From contig JAHBTR010000001.1 of NCBI GenBank assembly GCA_019638475.1, positions 248,001-312,000 of the forward strand: a stretch of DNA of 64,000 nucleotides. Reading direction: 5' to 3'. The first letter of the stretch is position 1. Each line of letters begins with the position of its first letter. Positions 1 to 8,614 of the stretch are shown here, one piece after another. Position numbers and translations under genes: made by a program. Below the pieces are notes generated by a model. It had not been told where the DNA came from and did no database searches. It saw only the letters and a program-made list of their open reading frames with translations. This DNA comes from Chitinophagaceae bacterium. GTDB taxonomy: Bacteria; Bacteroidota; Bacteroidia; Chitinophagales; Chitinophagaceae.

Positions 1-1
1 A

Positions 2-685
2 AAATTAAACACTTTTAGTAAAGGAAGGTTAAACATATTTTTTAGAAAATCTTTAAAGAAAATTGAACAAACAAATATTGAAAATGTAGTAATAGATTTA
101 AGGCAAAATGGAGGAGGAAATGTAGCAACTACTTCTAAAACATTAAAATATTTTGTAGATAAGCCTTTTAAACATGGAGATACTGTAGCTGCCATTAGCA
201 GAACTTTTCCATATAGAAAACACATTAAAAATTGGTTTCTTTATTGGACAGCAATGAACTTTTTTGCCAAAAAAGGAAGTGATAATAAGATACACTTTAA
301 ACGCTATGAAAAACATTACTACAAACCAAAAACAAAATATCATTTTAATGGAAATATTTATTTAGTGCAAGGAGGTGTTACTTTTTCAGCAGCTACCATG
401 TTTATTAGTACACTAAAAGGGCAAAGCAATGTTACAGTTATAGGAGAAGAAACAGGTGGAGGCTATTATGGAAATTCTGCAATGCATATACCTACTATTG
501 TATTGCCTAATAGCAAATTAAGAGTAAGTCTGCCAATGTACAGATTAGTAATAGATAAAAACAGACCAAAAGGAAGAGGTATTATGCCCGATATTGAAGT
601 ACCTCCTTCATCTGCTGCTATTAAAGAAGGATATGATATAAAACTTACCACTATAAGAAAGTTGATACTAAAAGGAATGAAATAA
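2..685 (+). CDS. S41 family peptidase, C-terminal part (cut by window edge)
   Basis: The reading frame is open from base 2, so the gene begins left of the window; no internal ATG should be taken as the start. The visible 227 residues hold the serine-protease core of the C-terminal-processing peptidase (S41) family: the strand VVIDLRQNGGGN near residue 33, and GGVTFSAATMF with the probable nucleophile Ser, followed by the GEETGGG loop. The GRGIMPDIEV segment near the end is the usual S41 tail. The PDZ domain and signal peptide, if present, lie outside the window. It probably acts in the periplasm or on the cell surface on exported proteins; that location is inferred from the family. Confidence 0.85.
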   Translation, partial: KLNTFSKGRLNIFFRKSLKKIEQTNIENVVIDLRQNGGGNVATTSKTLKYFVDKPFKHGDTVAAISRTFPYRKHIKNWFLYWTAMNFFAKKGSDNKIHFKRYEKHYYKPKTKYHFNGNIYLVQGGVTFSAATMFISTLKGQSNVTVIGEETGGGYYGNSAMHIPTIVLPNSKLRVSLPMYRLVIDKNRPKGRGIMPDIEVPPSSAAIKEGYDIKLTTIRKLILKGMK

Positions 686-728
686 ACGTTTTAAAATATA
701 ATAATATCAATACAAAAACTTGTATCTT

Positions 729-736
729 TACTTTTG
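729..736 (+). promoter_or_regulatory. Possible -7 box TACTTTTG
   Basis: TACTTTTG matches the Bacteroidota -7 consensus TAnnTTTG, 53 bases ahead of the HD-domain gene start. I see no matching TTTG at -33, so the assignment is weak. Confidence 0.3.
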
Positions 737-789
737 TCAATATATTAAATGGCTACTTATTATAAATTAATTTGAACCTAATTAGAAAA

Positions 790-1374
790 ATGGCACCTCT
801 TAAAAATATTCAAAAATTCATTTTGGATAAGCTTAAAAAAGAGCTTCCAAAACATCTTTCATACCATAGTGTATCGCATATTAAAGATGTATTCAACAGT
901 TGTAAAATAATAGCAAAAGGAGAAGGTGTAAAAGGCGAAGATTTAAAATTACTTCTTACAGCAGCTCTTTTTCACGATTCAGGATTTGTAATTCAACAAA
1001 AAGACCATGAAAGGATTTCGTGTGAAATTGCTCAAAAGCATCTACCCGATTTTGGCTATTCCAATCAGCAAATTGAACAGATTTGTGGTATGATTATGGC
1101 AACAAAAATTCCACAAACGCCCCATAACAAATTAGAAGAAATTTTAGCTGACTCTGACCTTGATTATCTTGGGAGAGATGATTTTTTTCTTATCAGCAAC
1201 AAACTATTTGATGAACTTTCCTTTTATGGAATAATCAGTACTGAAGATGAATGGAATAGAATACAGATTCGCTTTTTAGAAAACCATCATTACTTTACTG
1301 ATACAGCTATAAAGTTGAGAAAAGCAAAAAAGGATTACCACCTCAACAAAATAAAGTCAATGCTAAAACATTAA
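790..1374 (+). CDS. HD domain-containing hydrolase
   Basis: A 194-residue soluble protein of the HD phosphohydrolase superfamily. Visible metal ligands are the YHSVSH pair of histidines near residue 28, the HD doublet in ALFHDSGF near residue 62, and the later ILADSDLDYLG aspartates. This layout is that of predicted metal-dependent phosphohydrolases acting on nucleotides or second messengers; the substrate cannot be told. A TTG at 772 would add six residues, but the ATG at 790 is preferred because it leads straight into the first helix. It stands alone on this strand and converges on the YitT-type gene with a short gap. Confidence 0.75.
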   Translation: MAPLKNIQKFILDKLKKELPKHLSYHSVSHIKDVFNSCKIIAKGEGVKGEDLKLLLTAALFHDSGFVIQQKDHERISCEIAQKHLPDFGYSNQQIEQICGMIMATKIPQTPHNKLEEILADSDLDYLGRDDFFLISNKLFDELSFYGIISTEDEWNRIQIRFLENHHYFTDTAIKLRKAKKDYHLNKIKSMLKH

Positions 1375-1402
1375 TCTTACGCTACCCTAAATTATTTCTG
1401 CA

Positions 1403-2290
1403 TTAATGATGCCCAGAAGTATGTTTAAGTACACCCCCAGCAGCTTCTTTAATAGTTCCTGTAAATACAAATGCTTGAGGGTCTATTCTCTGAATAATAC
1501 TTTTAAGTTTTCTTACTTCAAGACGAGTAGCTACAGTAAAAACAATATCACAATCGTGGCTTATGTCAAAACTATCTTTCATAAAACCTCTCTCCCCTTT
1601 ATATACAGTAATACCACGACCTAATTCTTTGGCTAACTTTTCTTTTATTGCTTCGCTTTGCGATGATATAATAGTAACACTTGTATATTCTTCAATACCC
1701 TCTACCACATAATCTATTGTACGTGTGGCTACATAATAAGTAAGCATGGCGTAAAATGCTTTTTCTAAACCAAGTCCCAAAGCAGCAAGCAAAAAGATAA
1801 GCACATTAATACCCATAATCAATTCACTCATAGTAAGCCCTATTCTTTTACGGGTATAAAGAGCAAGAATTTCAATACCATCAATAGCACAACCAGCACG
1901 CATACCAAGCCCTATACCTAAACCTAAAAAAAAGCCCCCAAATATGGCAACAGTAACCATATTACTTTGCCAGTTTTCTGTAATATCTGGAAGTGGTAAA
2001 AATTGCAAACTAAAACCCAGCAATACTATACTTATAAAAGTTTTTGTAGCATACTTTTTATTAATCTGAATGCCACTCATAATAATAAATGGTATGTTGG
2101 CAAGAATAATAACAATACTTAATGGGAAATGATATACTTCATGTAGTAAAAGGCTCATACCTGTTACACCTCCATCTAAAAAACCATTTGGAACAAGTAA
2201 ACTTTTTAATGCAAACGTAGCAAAAAAGATTCCTAATAGTGAGTAAATAATATCAGCAATATAAGTTTTGGTGGGGAATTTATTTTTCAT
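1403..2290 (-). CDS. YitT family membrane protein (DUF161/DUF2179)
   Basis: 295 residues. The first two thirds contain about five or six hydrophobic segments with glycine-rich turns (GVTGMSLLLHEVY, GGFFLGLGIGLGMRAGCAIDG) typical of YitT/DUF161 integral membrane proteins. The last 80 residues (TSVTIISSQ through IVFTVATRLEVRKLKSII) form the soluble DUF2179 domain common to the family. Transport or signalling function is not established for the family. The gene is followed on its strand by a convergent HD gene, and its upstream region is filled with short repeats that end just before the start codon. Confidence 0.85.
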   Translation of the reverse strand: MKNKFPTKTYIADIIYSLLGIFFATFALKSLLVPNGFLDGGVTGMSLLLHEVYHFPLSIVIILANIPFIIMSGIQINKKYATKTFISIVLLGFSLQFLPLPDITENWQSNMVTVAIFGGFFLGLGIGLGMRAGCAIDGIEILALYTRKRIGLTMSELIMGINVLIFLLAALGLGLEKAFYAMLTYYVATRTIDYVVEGIEEYTSVTIISSQSEAIKEKLAKELGRGITVYKGERGFMKDSFDISHDCDIVFTVATRLEVRKLKSIIQRIDPQAFVFTGTIKEAAGGVLKHTSGHH

Positions 2291-2298
2291 GATATGTA

Positions 2299-2354
2299 AA
2301 TAGATAAAAGTTAATAGATAAAAGCTAATAGATAAAAGCTAATAGATAAAAGTT
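2299..2354. repeat. Tandem repeat, four copies of a 14-bp unit
   Basis: Four consecutive copies of aatagataaaagYt lie directly upstream of the YitT-type start codon. Two copies end in tt and two in ct, otherwise they are identical. A partial copy follows to about 2361. Confidence 0.9.
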
Positions 2355-2389
2355 AAAAGTTAGTAGTACATAGTGAAAAGATAATTTAG

Positions 2390-2493
2390 TGAAAAGTGAG
2401 CAACTAAAAGTTAATAGTTTTTGCATGGTATTTAGTTTTTTGTTTTTCATTACTGTTCTCCTTTAACTTTTAGTTTTTAACTTTTAACTATTC
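2390..2493. repeat. Direct repeat copy A flanking the four-helix-bundle gene
   Basis: About 100 bp that recur, with only a handful of substitutions and one short gap, at 2855-2953. It starts tgaaaagtgagcaactaaa and ends aactattc, reaching over the stop codon of the four-helix-bundle gene. It is built largely from variants of AAAAGTTAA and its complement. Confidence 0.9.
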
Positions 2494-2844
2494 GTTGTTA
2501 GCCTTCAGGGTTTTTAATGATGAAACAAGCATCTTTATTAGTTCCTTACAAGATTTGTTTAATTTAACATAAATTTCATCATCAATCAATTCTGTGTCTT
2601 TAAGCAAGTCAATCCAATAAGCTGTTTCATTGGCTTCTTTTAATGCAATATATATTTTATTGATAAAGTCGGCTTTGCTTTGCCCAAATTCCGCCCCTCT
2701 TAATAATGCACCAACGGCAGTTCCACTTCGTAAAAGTTGCTTTGAAAGAACATACTCCTTCCTCTCTACTTGTAGAAACTGAGAAAGTTTTACCACACTA
2801 ATGGCAAAAGTATAACTCTTATCTCTTAAAACCGATTTACTCAT
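2488..2844 (-). CDS. Four helix bundle protein (23S rRNA intervening-sequence protein family)
   Basis: 118 residues, all alpha. The sequence shows the hallmarks of the IVP/four-helix-bundle family first known from 23S rRNA intervening sequences: SYTFAISVVKLSQFL at the start, then LLRSGTAVGALLRGAE, SKADFINKIYIALKEA and NETAYWIDLLKDTELI. The family forms pentameric bundles in structures, but its cellular role is unclear. Here the gene is not inside rRNA; it sits between two near-identical ~100-bp direct repeats, which suggests that it arrived as a small insert. It reads in the same direction as its neighbours. Confidence 0.88.
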   Translation of the reverse strand: MSKSVLRDKSYTFAISVVKLSQFLQVERKEYVLSKQLLRSGTAVGALLRGAEFGQSKADFINKIYIALKEANETAYWIDLLKDTELIDDEIYVKLNKSCKELIKMLVSSLKTLKANNE

Positions 2845-2854
2845 ATTTTTTTAA

Positions 2855-2953
2855 TGAAAAGTGAGCAACTAAAAGTTAATAGTTTTTGCACGGTATTTAG
2901 TTTTTTATTTTTCATTTCTCTTTTAATTTTTAGTTTTTAACTCTTAACTATTC
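2855..2953. repeat. Direct repeat copy B flanking the four-helix-bundle gene
   Basis: Second copy of the ~100-bp repeat, in the same orientation as copy A. It fills almost the whole gap between the cyclase stop codon (2958) and the start of the four-helix-bundle gene (2844). Confidence 0.9.
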
Positions 2954-2957
2954 TCTT

Positions 2958-5030
2958 TTAACTAACAAAGTACATATCAATCTCTCCTTTTCCTTTAGCA
3001 TCTATTTTTCCTCTGTATTCAAACTCAAAATCATCTTTTATTAATTGATAAGTTTTTGCTGAAATATTTATTTTTCCTGCTTCTCCGCTGCTTTCCATTC
3101 TTGCAGCAGTATTCACAGTATCGCCCCATATATCATAAGCAAATTTTTTAACACCTACAATACCTGCTACTACACTACCAGAGTGAATACCAATACGTAT
3201 GTCAAAGGTTTTTTCTGTTTGTTTTCTTTTAGCAATAAAATCTCTAATTTCTAATGCTGCCTGTACTGTTTTTTTTGCATGTTGTTCATTTTCATTAGGT
3301 AAGCCACAAACAGCCAAATAAGCATCGCCTATAGTTTTAATTTTTTCTAAACCATTTTGTTCAATAATGTTGTCAAAGGCAGTAAAACATTCATTTAGTT
3401 CTTGTACTAATTGCTGTGGACTTAGTTGTTCTGATGTTTGGGTAAAGTGTACAAAATCGGTAAATAGCACACTAACTTCATCAAATTGTTTTGCATCAGC
3501 ACTTCCTTTTTCTTTCAGTTCTTCAGCAACCTCTGTGGGAAGAATATTGAGTAATAGGTTTTCCGATTTCTTTTTTTCTTTGTCTAATTTTTTGTTGTTT
3601 CTAAAAATAAAGAAGCTAAACCCGAGTAGAATAAAGGCTAATGCTGCTCCCAGCGTGGTATAGGTTTTTTGTTTGCTTAATTTTTCTGCTGCTAATTTTT
3701 TGACTTGTACATTTTGCAAACTATCTGCTAATTGTTTTTTATCAAACTCATATTGCATGGAAGTTTGGGTGAATTTTTTGGTGTTTTCTTCATTGAACAT
3801 ACTGTCTTTGTAAACGGTAAAGTGTTTGTAGTTTTGGTATGCTCCCTGCCAGTTGCCTGTTGTGCTATCTAATATTGCCATACCTGAATAGCCGTTTTTT
3901 AAATTTTCTTTGTTTCCTATTTCTTTTGAAAGTAAAAGTGCCTTTTGAAAGGAGGTTTGGGCTTGGGGGTAATCTTTAAATTGAGTATAAACAAATCCCA
4001 GATTGTTGTATGTGTATGCCGCACCATATTTGTCTCCCGTTTTTTTCTTGATTTCTACAGAAGCTAAATAATTTTTTAGGGCTTCAGGGTAATTGCCCTG
4101 TTTATAATAAACTTCGCCAATGTTGTTATATGCATAAGAAACCCCTATTTTATTTCCGATTTCTTCATTTATTTTTAAAGAAGCAAAATGATTCTTCAGT
4201 GCCTCGTGGTAATTGCCCTGATCCTTATAAACAATCCCGATGCCGTTGTAACAAGCCGCTATTCCACTTTTATCCCCAATTTCTTCATATATTTTCAAAG
4301 CAATAGAAAGGTTATTTAATGTTTTTGGGTAATCACCTTGAGAGAGATAAATTTGTCCGGTAGCAATGTAAACATTAGCGATACCACTCCTATTCCCTGT
4401 TTCTTCATATATTTTCAAAGCAACAAAATAGTTCTCTAAGGCTTCGGGGTAATTGCTCAGCATTATATATATATGTGCAACATCAATCGAAATTGCTGCA
4501 ATTGAGGTTTGGTCGCCCACTTCTGTTGCAAGCTTTTTAGCAAAGGTGTAATATTCGATAGATTTGGGGTAATCGGCAAGGTCTTTATAAGTGATAGCAA
4601 TATTATTACATATCCATCCTTCCCATTTTTTATTTCCTGTTTCTTTATAGAGTTCCAAAGCGGTAAAATAATTTTCAAAGGCTTCTTTGGTGTTATATTT
4701 CTGAGCAAAAGCATTCGCCATATTGTTGTGTGCCCTTGCCATTCCATTTTTTAAGTTTGCTTTTGTAGCCAAGTCCAGAGCTTGTTGGGCATAATCAATG
4801 GAAGCATCGTTGTCGTTAATCCTCCAGCCAGCGTGTTCGCTCAAATCGTTTAAGATATTGACCTTGGTAGTGTCTGTTTTTACGGTTTTGAGTGCTGTTT
4901 TTAGGGAGTCGATGAGTTCCTGTCCTTGCTTGGCTTCTTGTGTAGGTTTATTGGATTGTTGGCAACCCGTTCCTACTATAAACATTAAGGAGACAATAAC
5001 TAAAGAGACGAATAGATTAAAAATTTTCAT
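2958..5030 (-). CDS. TPR-repeat adenylate cyclase (class III), membrane-anchored
   Basis: 690 residues. An export signal with a Cys at about residue 23 (VGTGCQQS) resembles a lipoprotein signal, although the lipobox is not ideal. Residues ~60-400 are eight or more tetratricopeptide repeats of ~40 residues with the recurring GNYPEALKNY core. A membrane helix follows near 457-477, then a class III cyclase domain at ~510-690. The metal-binding Asp residues are in LFTDFVHF and TIGDAYLAV. Lys in EKIKTIGDAY and Asp in YDIWGDTVN are the pair expected for ATP rather than GTP, and the NTAARM Asn/Arg are present. Topology implies periplasmic TPRs and a cytoplasmic cyclase, so it may sense an envelope protein and make cAMP. 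Confidence 0.88.
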   Translation of the reverse strand: MKIFNLFVSLVIVSLMFIVGTGCQQSNKPTQEAKQGQELIDSLKTALKTVKTDTTKVNILNDLSEHAGWRINDNDASIDYAQQALDLATKANLKNGMARAHNNMANAFAQKYNTKEAFENYFTALELYKETGNKKWEGWICNNIAITYKDLADYPKSIEYYTFAKKLATEVGDQTSIAAISIDVAHIYIMLSNYPEALENYFVALKIYEETGNRSGIANVYIATGQIYLSQGDYPKTLNNLSIALKIYEEIGDKSGIAACYNGIGIVYKDQGNYHEALKNHFASLKINEEIGNKIGVSYAYNNIGEVYYKQGNYPEALKNYLASVEIKKKTGDKYGAAYTYNNLGFVYTQFKDYPQAQTSFQKALLLSKEIGNKENLKNGYSGMAILDSTTGNWQGAYQNYKHFTVYKDSMFNEENTKKFTQTSMQYEFDKKQLADSLQNVQVKKLAAEKLSKQKTYTTLGAALAFILLGFSFFIFRNNKKLDKEKKKSENLLLNILPTEVAEELKEKGSADAKQFDEVSVLFTDFVHFTQTSEQLSPQQLVQELNECFTAFDNIIEQNGLEKIKTIGDAYLAVCGLPNENEQHAKKTVQAALEIRDFIAKRKQTEKTFDIRIGIHSGSVVAGIVGVKKFAYDIWGDTVNTAARMESSGEAGKINISAKTYQLIKDDFEFEYRGKIDAKGKGEIDMYFVS

Positions 5031-5166
5031 TTTGATGATTTAAAGGGTTTGCAGTTCAAAGTTAGGGGAATGGATAAAGTAATATCTAATTCCTTATTTA
5101 CATAGTTGCTACTTAAAGAAAACGTTATTACAAATAAATAGTTACCCTTTCAAACAATCTTTTATC

Positions 5167-6264
5167 TTATTTATCCAATACGCTATGCCAAAATTTAATC
5201 AACTTTTCTTCTTCCATTTCCCAGTTTAATGTTTCTCTTGCTTGCAAACAATTATTTTTAATTTGCTGATAAAGTGTTGTATCATTTAATAGCTTATTGA
5301 TTGCTTGTACTAATGTAGTTTCATCTGTATCATTTACCAATAAAGCAATTTGATATTTATCATTAATAGTTTTGTATTCGGGATAGCCTACACAAATTTG
5401 TGGAATACCTGCCATCATATAATCAAAAAAACGATTGGCTAAAGAGTAGAATTGATTTAGTCCTGTTTTTTCAAATAATGTTAAGCCAAATAAAGCAGTT
5501 GGTGTTAGTTTATCTAATGCTGATGGGCTAACATAACCTTTTAATATTACTTTGTCTTGTACATTGTATTGAGTGATTAATTGTTTGGTTTGTTCAAAAA
5601 AATTTCCTTTACCACAAATTATCAATCTACAATCTATATACCTCATAGCAGGAATTAATGTTTCAAAACTCCTACCCTCATTAACAGCCCCTTGATAAAT
5701 AATAAATTTTTCTTGTTGTGTATTGGCTGTTGTATGATATTCCTTTTTTATTGGAATATTTCTGATTATTTCATACTGTACTTTATATCTTCTATTCAAT
5801 TCTTCTTTAATAAAATTATTGACAGTATAACCTTGTTTAAAACGAGGTACAAAATATTTTTCTATACTAAGCCAAACACTATGAATAAAAGGGCGTGTTA
5901 TAATTTCTTTTTGTTCTGTGAAAAGTTCATGAGCATCATAAACTCTTTTTCTTCCTTTTATAATTGATGCAAAATAGTTTGGAATAATAGTATCTAAATC
6001 TATAGCACAATAAGCATCAAACCTATGCCATAGTAAATAAATAAAAAGCCTGATATTGTATTCTATATAAAACAATATGCCTTTATGAAACCAACAAAAT
6101 AATCTTTTAGTACTAAAATTAAATAGAGGTAAAGGTTTTGAAGTTTTTAGTTTCCTGCCTATTAAAGTAACTACATAACCTTGCTTAGACAAAGAAGTAC
6201 AAATTCGTTGCATTCTTTGGTCATAAAATAAATCGTTAGTTACTGTAAAAGCTATCTTTTGCAA
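5167..6264 (-). CDS. Glycosyltransferase (GT-B, GT4-like)
   Basis: 365 residues with GT-B style layout. The N-terminal part has KIAFTVTNDLFYDQRMQRI and GYVVTLIGRKL. A YDAHELFTEQ segment follows mid-domain. The C-terminal nucleotide-sugar domain has IIYQGAVNEGRSFETLIPAM, RLIICGKGNFFEQ and VILKGYVSPSAL. It is similar in style to Bacteroidota glycosyltransferases that build surface polysaccharide or glycolipid; the sugar and acceptor are unknown. No membrane segment is evident. It is alone between the cyclase and the M3 peptidase rather than in a polysaccharide cluster. Confidence 0.82.
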   Translation of the reverse strand: MQKIAFTVTNDLFYDQRMQRICTSLSKQGYVVTLIGRKLKTSKPLPLFNFSTKRLFCWFHKGILFYIEYNIRLFIYLLWHRFDAYCAIDLDTIIPNYFASIIKGRKRVYDAHELFTEQKEIITRPFIHSVWLSIEKYFVPRFKQGYTVNNFIKEELNRRYKVQYEIIRNIPIKKEYHTTANTQQEKFIIYQGAVNEGRSFETLIPAMRYIDCRLIICGKGNFFEQTKQLITQYNVQDKVILKGYVSPSALDKLTPTALFGLTLFEKTGLNQFYSLANRFFDYMMAGIPQICVGYPEYKTINDKYQIALLVNDTDETTLVQAINKLLNDTTLYQQIKNNCLQARETLNWEMEEEKLIKFWHSVLDK

Positions 6265-6287
6265 AGCATTTATTTATTGAAAAATTT

Positions 6288-6319
6288 AAAAAAGGCTGCC
6301 ATTTCTAACAGCCTTTTTT
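6288..6319 (-). terminator. Rho-independent terminator after the M3 peptidase
   Basis: An 11-bp perfect stem (aaaaaaggctg / cagcctttttt) with a 10-base loop. On the minus strand it is followed by a T-rich tract, and it lies just past the peptidase stop. Confidence 0.85.
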
Positions 6320-6339
6320 ACCATCAAAAAACAAAAAAA

Positions 6340-8454
6340 TTATTTTATAAATCCTTTACTTCTAAGCAATGGTTTAATATCAGCTTTATGACCTGTAAAT
6401 TCTTTAAATGCTTCATTCAAATCTTTTGTATTGCCAATAGATAAAATTAATTCTCTAAATCTATCTCCATTAGCACTTGTCATACCTCCATTATCTTGAA
6501 ACCACTGATAAGCATCTTGGTCTAAAATTTTTGACCATATATAAGCATAATAACCTGCTGAATATTCATTGCTCCAAATATGGTTAAAGTAAGGAGAATG
6601 ATAACGTGTAGGAGCTTCATTAACCAATAAACCAACATCTGTCAATGCTTTCTTTTCAAAACTTAAAGCATCGCCAATTTGTTTTTCATCTGTAATGCAA
6701 TGCCAAGCCATATCTAATGCAGCAGCAGCAGTTAATTCTGTTACAGCATAACCTTGATTAAAGGTAGCAGCTTTGTGCATTTTGTCTAACAATGCTTGTG
6801 GTATTGGCTGTTTGGTTTCATAATGAATAGCATAATTTTTTAGAACAGATGGCTCTAATGCCCAATGCTCATTTATTTGAGAAGGAAACTCTACAAAATC
6901 TCTTGGCACATTTGTACCAGAAAGAGTAGTATATTTTTGTTTGGCTACTAAGCCATGAATAGTGTGTCCAAACTCATGAAACAAAGTTTCTACATCATCA
7001 AAACTTATTAATGAAGGACTACCAGCAGCAGGTTTTTGATAGTTATATACATTTACAATAACTGGTTTTTGATTTAATAAAAAAGATTGCTCTACATAAT
7101 TATTCATCCATGCACCACCTACTTTATTATCTCTTGCATAAAAATCTAAATAATAAATTGCCATAGATTTTCCATCTTTATCAAAAACTTCATAAGCTAC
7201 AACATCAGGATGATAAACAGGTAAATCAGTACGTTTCTTAAATGTTACTCCATACATTTTTTCAGCAGCAAAGAATACGCCTTTTTCTAAAACGGTTGTT
7301 ACTTCAAAGTATGGTTTTATTTCAGATTCGTCTAAATCATATTTTGCTTTTCTCAATTTTTCTGCATAGTAATTCCAATCCCATGGTTCTAATTTAAAAT
7401 TACCTCCCTCTGCATCTATTATTTTTTGCAATTCTGCTGCTTCATTTTTTGCAGCATTTACAGCATAATAAGCAACTTGTTTTAGCATTTCTTTGGCAGC
7501 AGCAGGGTTTTTAGCCATTTGGTCTTGCAATTTCCAAGAAGCATAATTGGGTTGTCCTAATAATATTGCTTTTTGTAAACGTAGTTTAGCCAACTGTTCT
7601 ATTGTAGCTCTTGTATCATTAGCATCCCCTTTTTCTGCACGTGTCCATGAGGCTTTAAAAATTTTTTCTCTGGTAGCTCTGTTGGTTAAATTTTGTAAGC
7701 AAGGCTGTTGTGTAGTATTGATTAAGGCTATTAAATATTTTCCTTTTTGCCCTGCTTTTTCTGCATCGCTTTGTGCTGCTTTTAATTCTTCTGCACTTAG
7801 TCCATCTAAATCTTTTGCATCATCAAAAAACACACCACCACTTTTTGTAGCAGCTAATAGCTGAGTAGAAAATTTTGCAGTCAATGCTGCCTCTTCTTCA
7901 TTTAATTTTTTAAGTTTTGCCTTATCTTCTACATTCAAATTAGCACCAGCTTTTTCAAATTTTTCAAAATAAACTTCTATCAATCTTTTATCTTCAGCAT
8001 CTTTTAAAAGTTCTCTGTTGTTATAAACTGTTTTAAATCTTTCAAACAATTTATCGTTTAAATAAATATTATCGTTATGAGCAGAAAATTTTGGTGCATA
8101 TTCTTCTTCTAAAGCAGAAATTTCTTTGCTTTTATTTGCCGCAGTAAAATTGTCAAAAACGATTCTTGCTCTTTTCAAAATTTGCCCACTTTTTTCATAA
8201 GGAATAACAGTGTTTTCAAAAGTGGGAGCTTCTGTATTAGACACTATTGCTTCAATTTCAGCATTTTGCTGAAGCATGCCACTATCAAATGCTGGCTTAA
8301 AATGTTCTGATTTAATTTTATCAAACTCTGGAGCTTGATATTGTAATGAACTTTTTTGAAAAAATGGATTCACGTTATTATTGTTTGAAGAGTTTTTACA
8401 TGCACCAAATAAAAGCAATGCAGCTATTGGCACAATAAATTTTTTATTTTTCAT
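6340..8454 (-). CDS. M3 family zinc metallopeptidase, Dcp-like lipoprotein
   Basis: 704 residues, a usual length for peptidyl-dipeptidase Dcp/oligopeptidase A. The start has a clear lipoprotein signal (IAALLLFGAC, lipid Cys near residue 20) and an Asn/Ser-rich linker. The zinc site is LFHEFGHTIHGL near residue 493, with HEFGH supplying two ligands and the catalytic Glu. Downstream the family signatures ALDMAWH and SPYFNHIWSNEYSAGYYAY are intact. It likely removes dipeptides or trims oligopeptides at the cell envelope. A strong terminator follows, and there is no obvious operon partner. Confidence 0.92.
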   Translation of the reverse strand: MKNKKFIVPIAALLLFGACKNSSNNNNVNPFFQKSSLQYQAPEFDKIKSEHFKPAFDSGMLQQNAEIEAIVSNTEAPTFENTVIPYEKSGQILKRARIVFDNFTAANKSKEISALEEEYAPKFSAHNDNIYLNDKLFERFKTVYNNRELLKDAEDKRLIEVYFEKFEKAGANLNVEDKAKLKKLNEEEAALTAKFSTQLLAATKSGGVFFDDAKDLDGLSAEELKAAQSDAEKAGQKGKYLIALINTTQQPCLQNLTNRATREKIFKASWTRAEKGDANDTRATIEQLAKLRLQKAILLGQPNYASWKLQDQMAKNPAAAKEMLKQVAYYAVNAAKNEAAELQKIIDAEGGNFKLEPWDWNYYAEKLRKAKYDLDESEIKPYFEVTTVLEKGVFFAAEKMYGVTFKKRTDLPVYHPDVVAYEVFDKDGKSMAIYYLDFYARDNKVGGAWMNNYVEQSFLLNQKPVIVNVYNYQKPAAGSPSLISFDDVETLFHEFGHTIHGLVAKQKYTTLSGTNVPRDFVEFPSQINEHWALEPSVLKNYAIHYETKQPIPQALLDKMHKAATFNQGYAVTELTAAAALDMAWHCITDEKQIGDALSFEKKALTDVGLLVNEAPTRYHSPYFNHIWSNEYSAGYYAYIWSKILDQDAYQWFQDNGGMTSANGDRFRELILSIGNTKDLNEAFKEFTGHKADIKPLLRSKGFIK

Positions 8455-8614
8455 AATAGTAATATATAAGTTTGTTGTAAAAATAAGCCTCTAAATTAGT
8501 GCTTTCTTATTAAAACAATTCAAATAAAGCTATTACCTTAGTTGCTCAATTATTATTTTGATAAAATACTACGCCGATATTTGTATGTATTGATTTGTAC
8601 TTATACAGTTTTAT

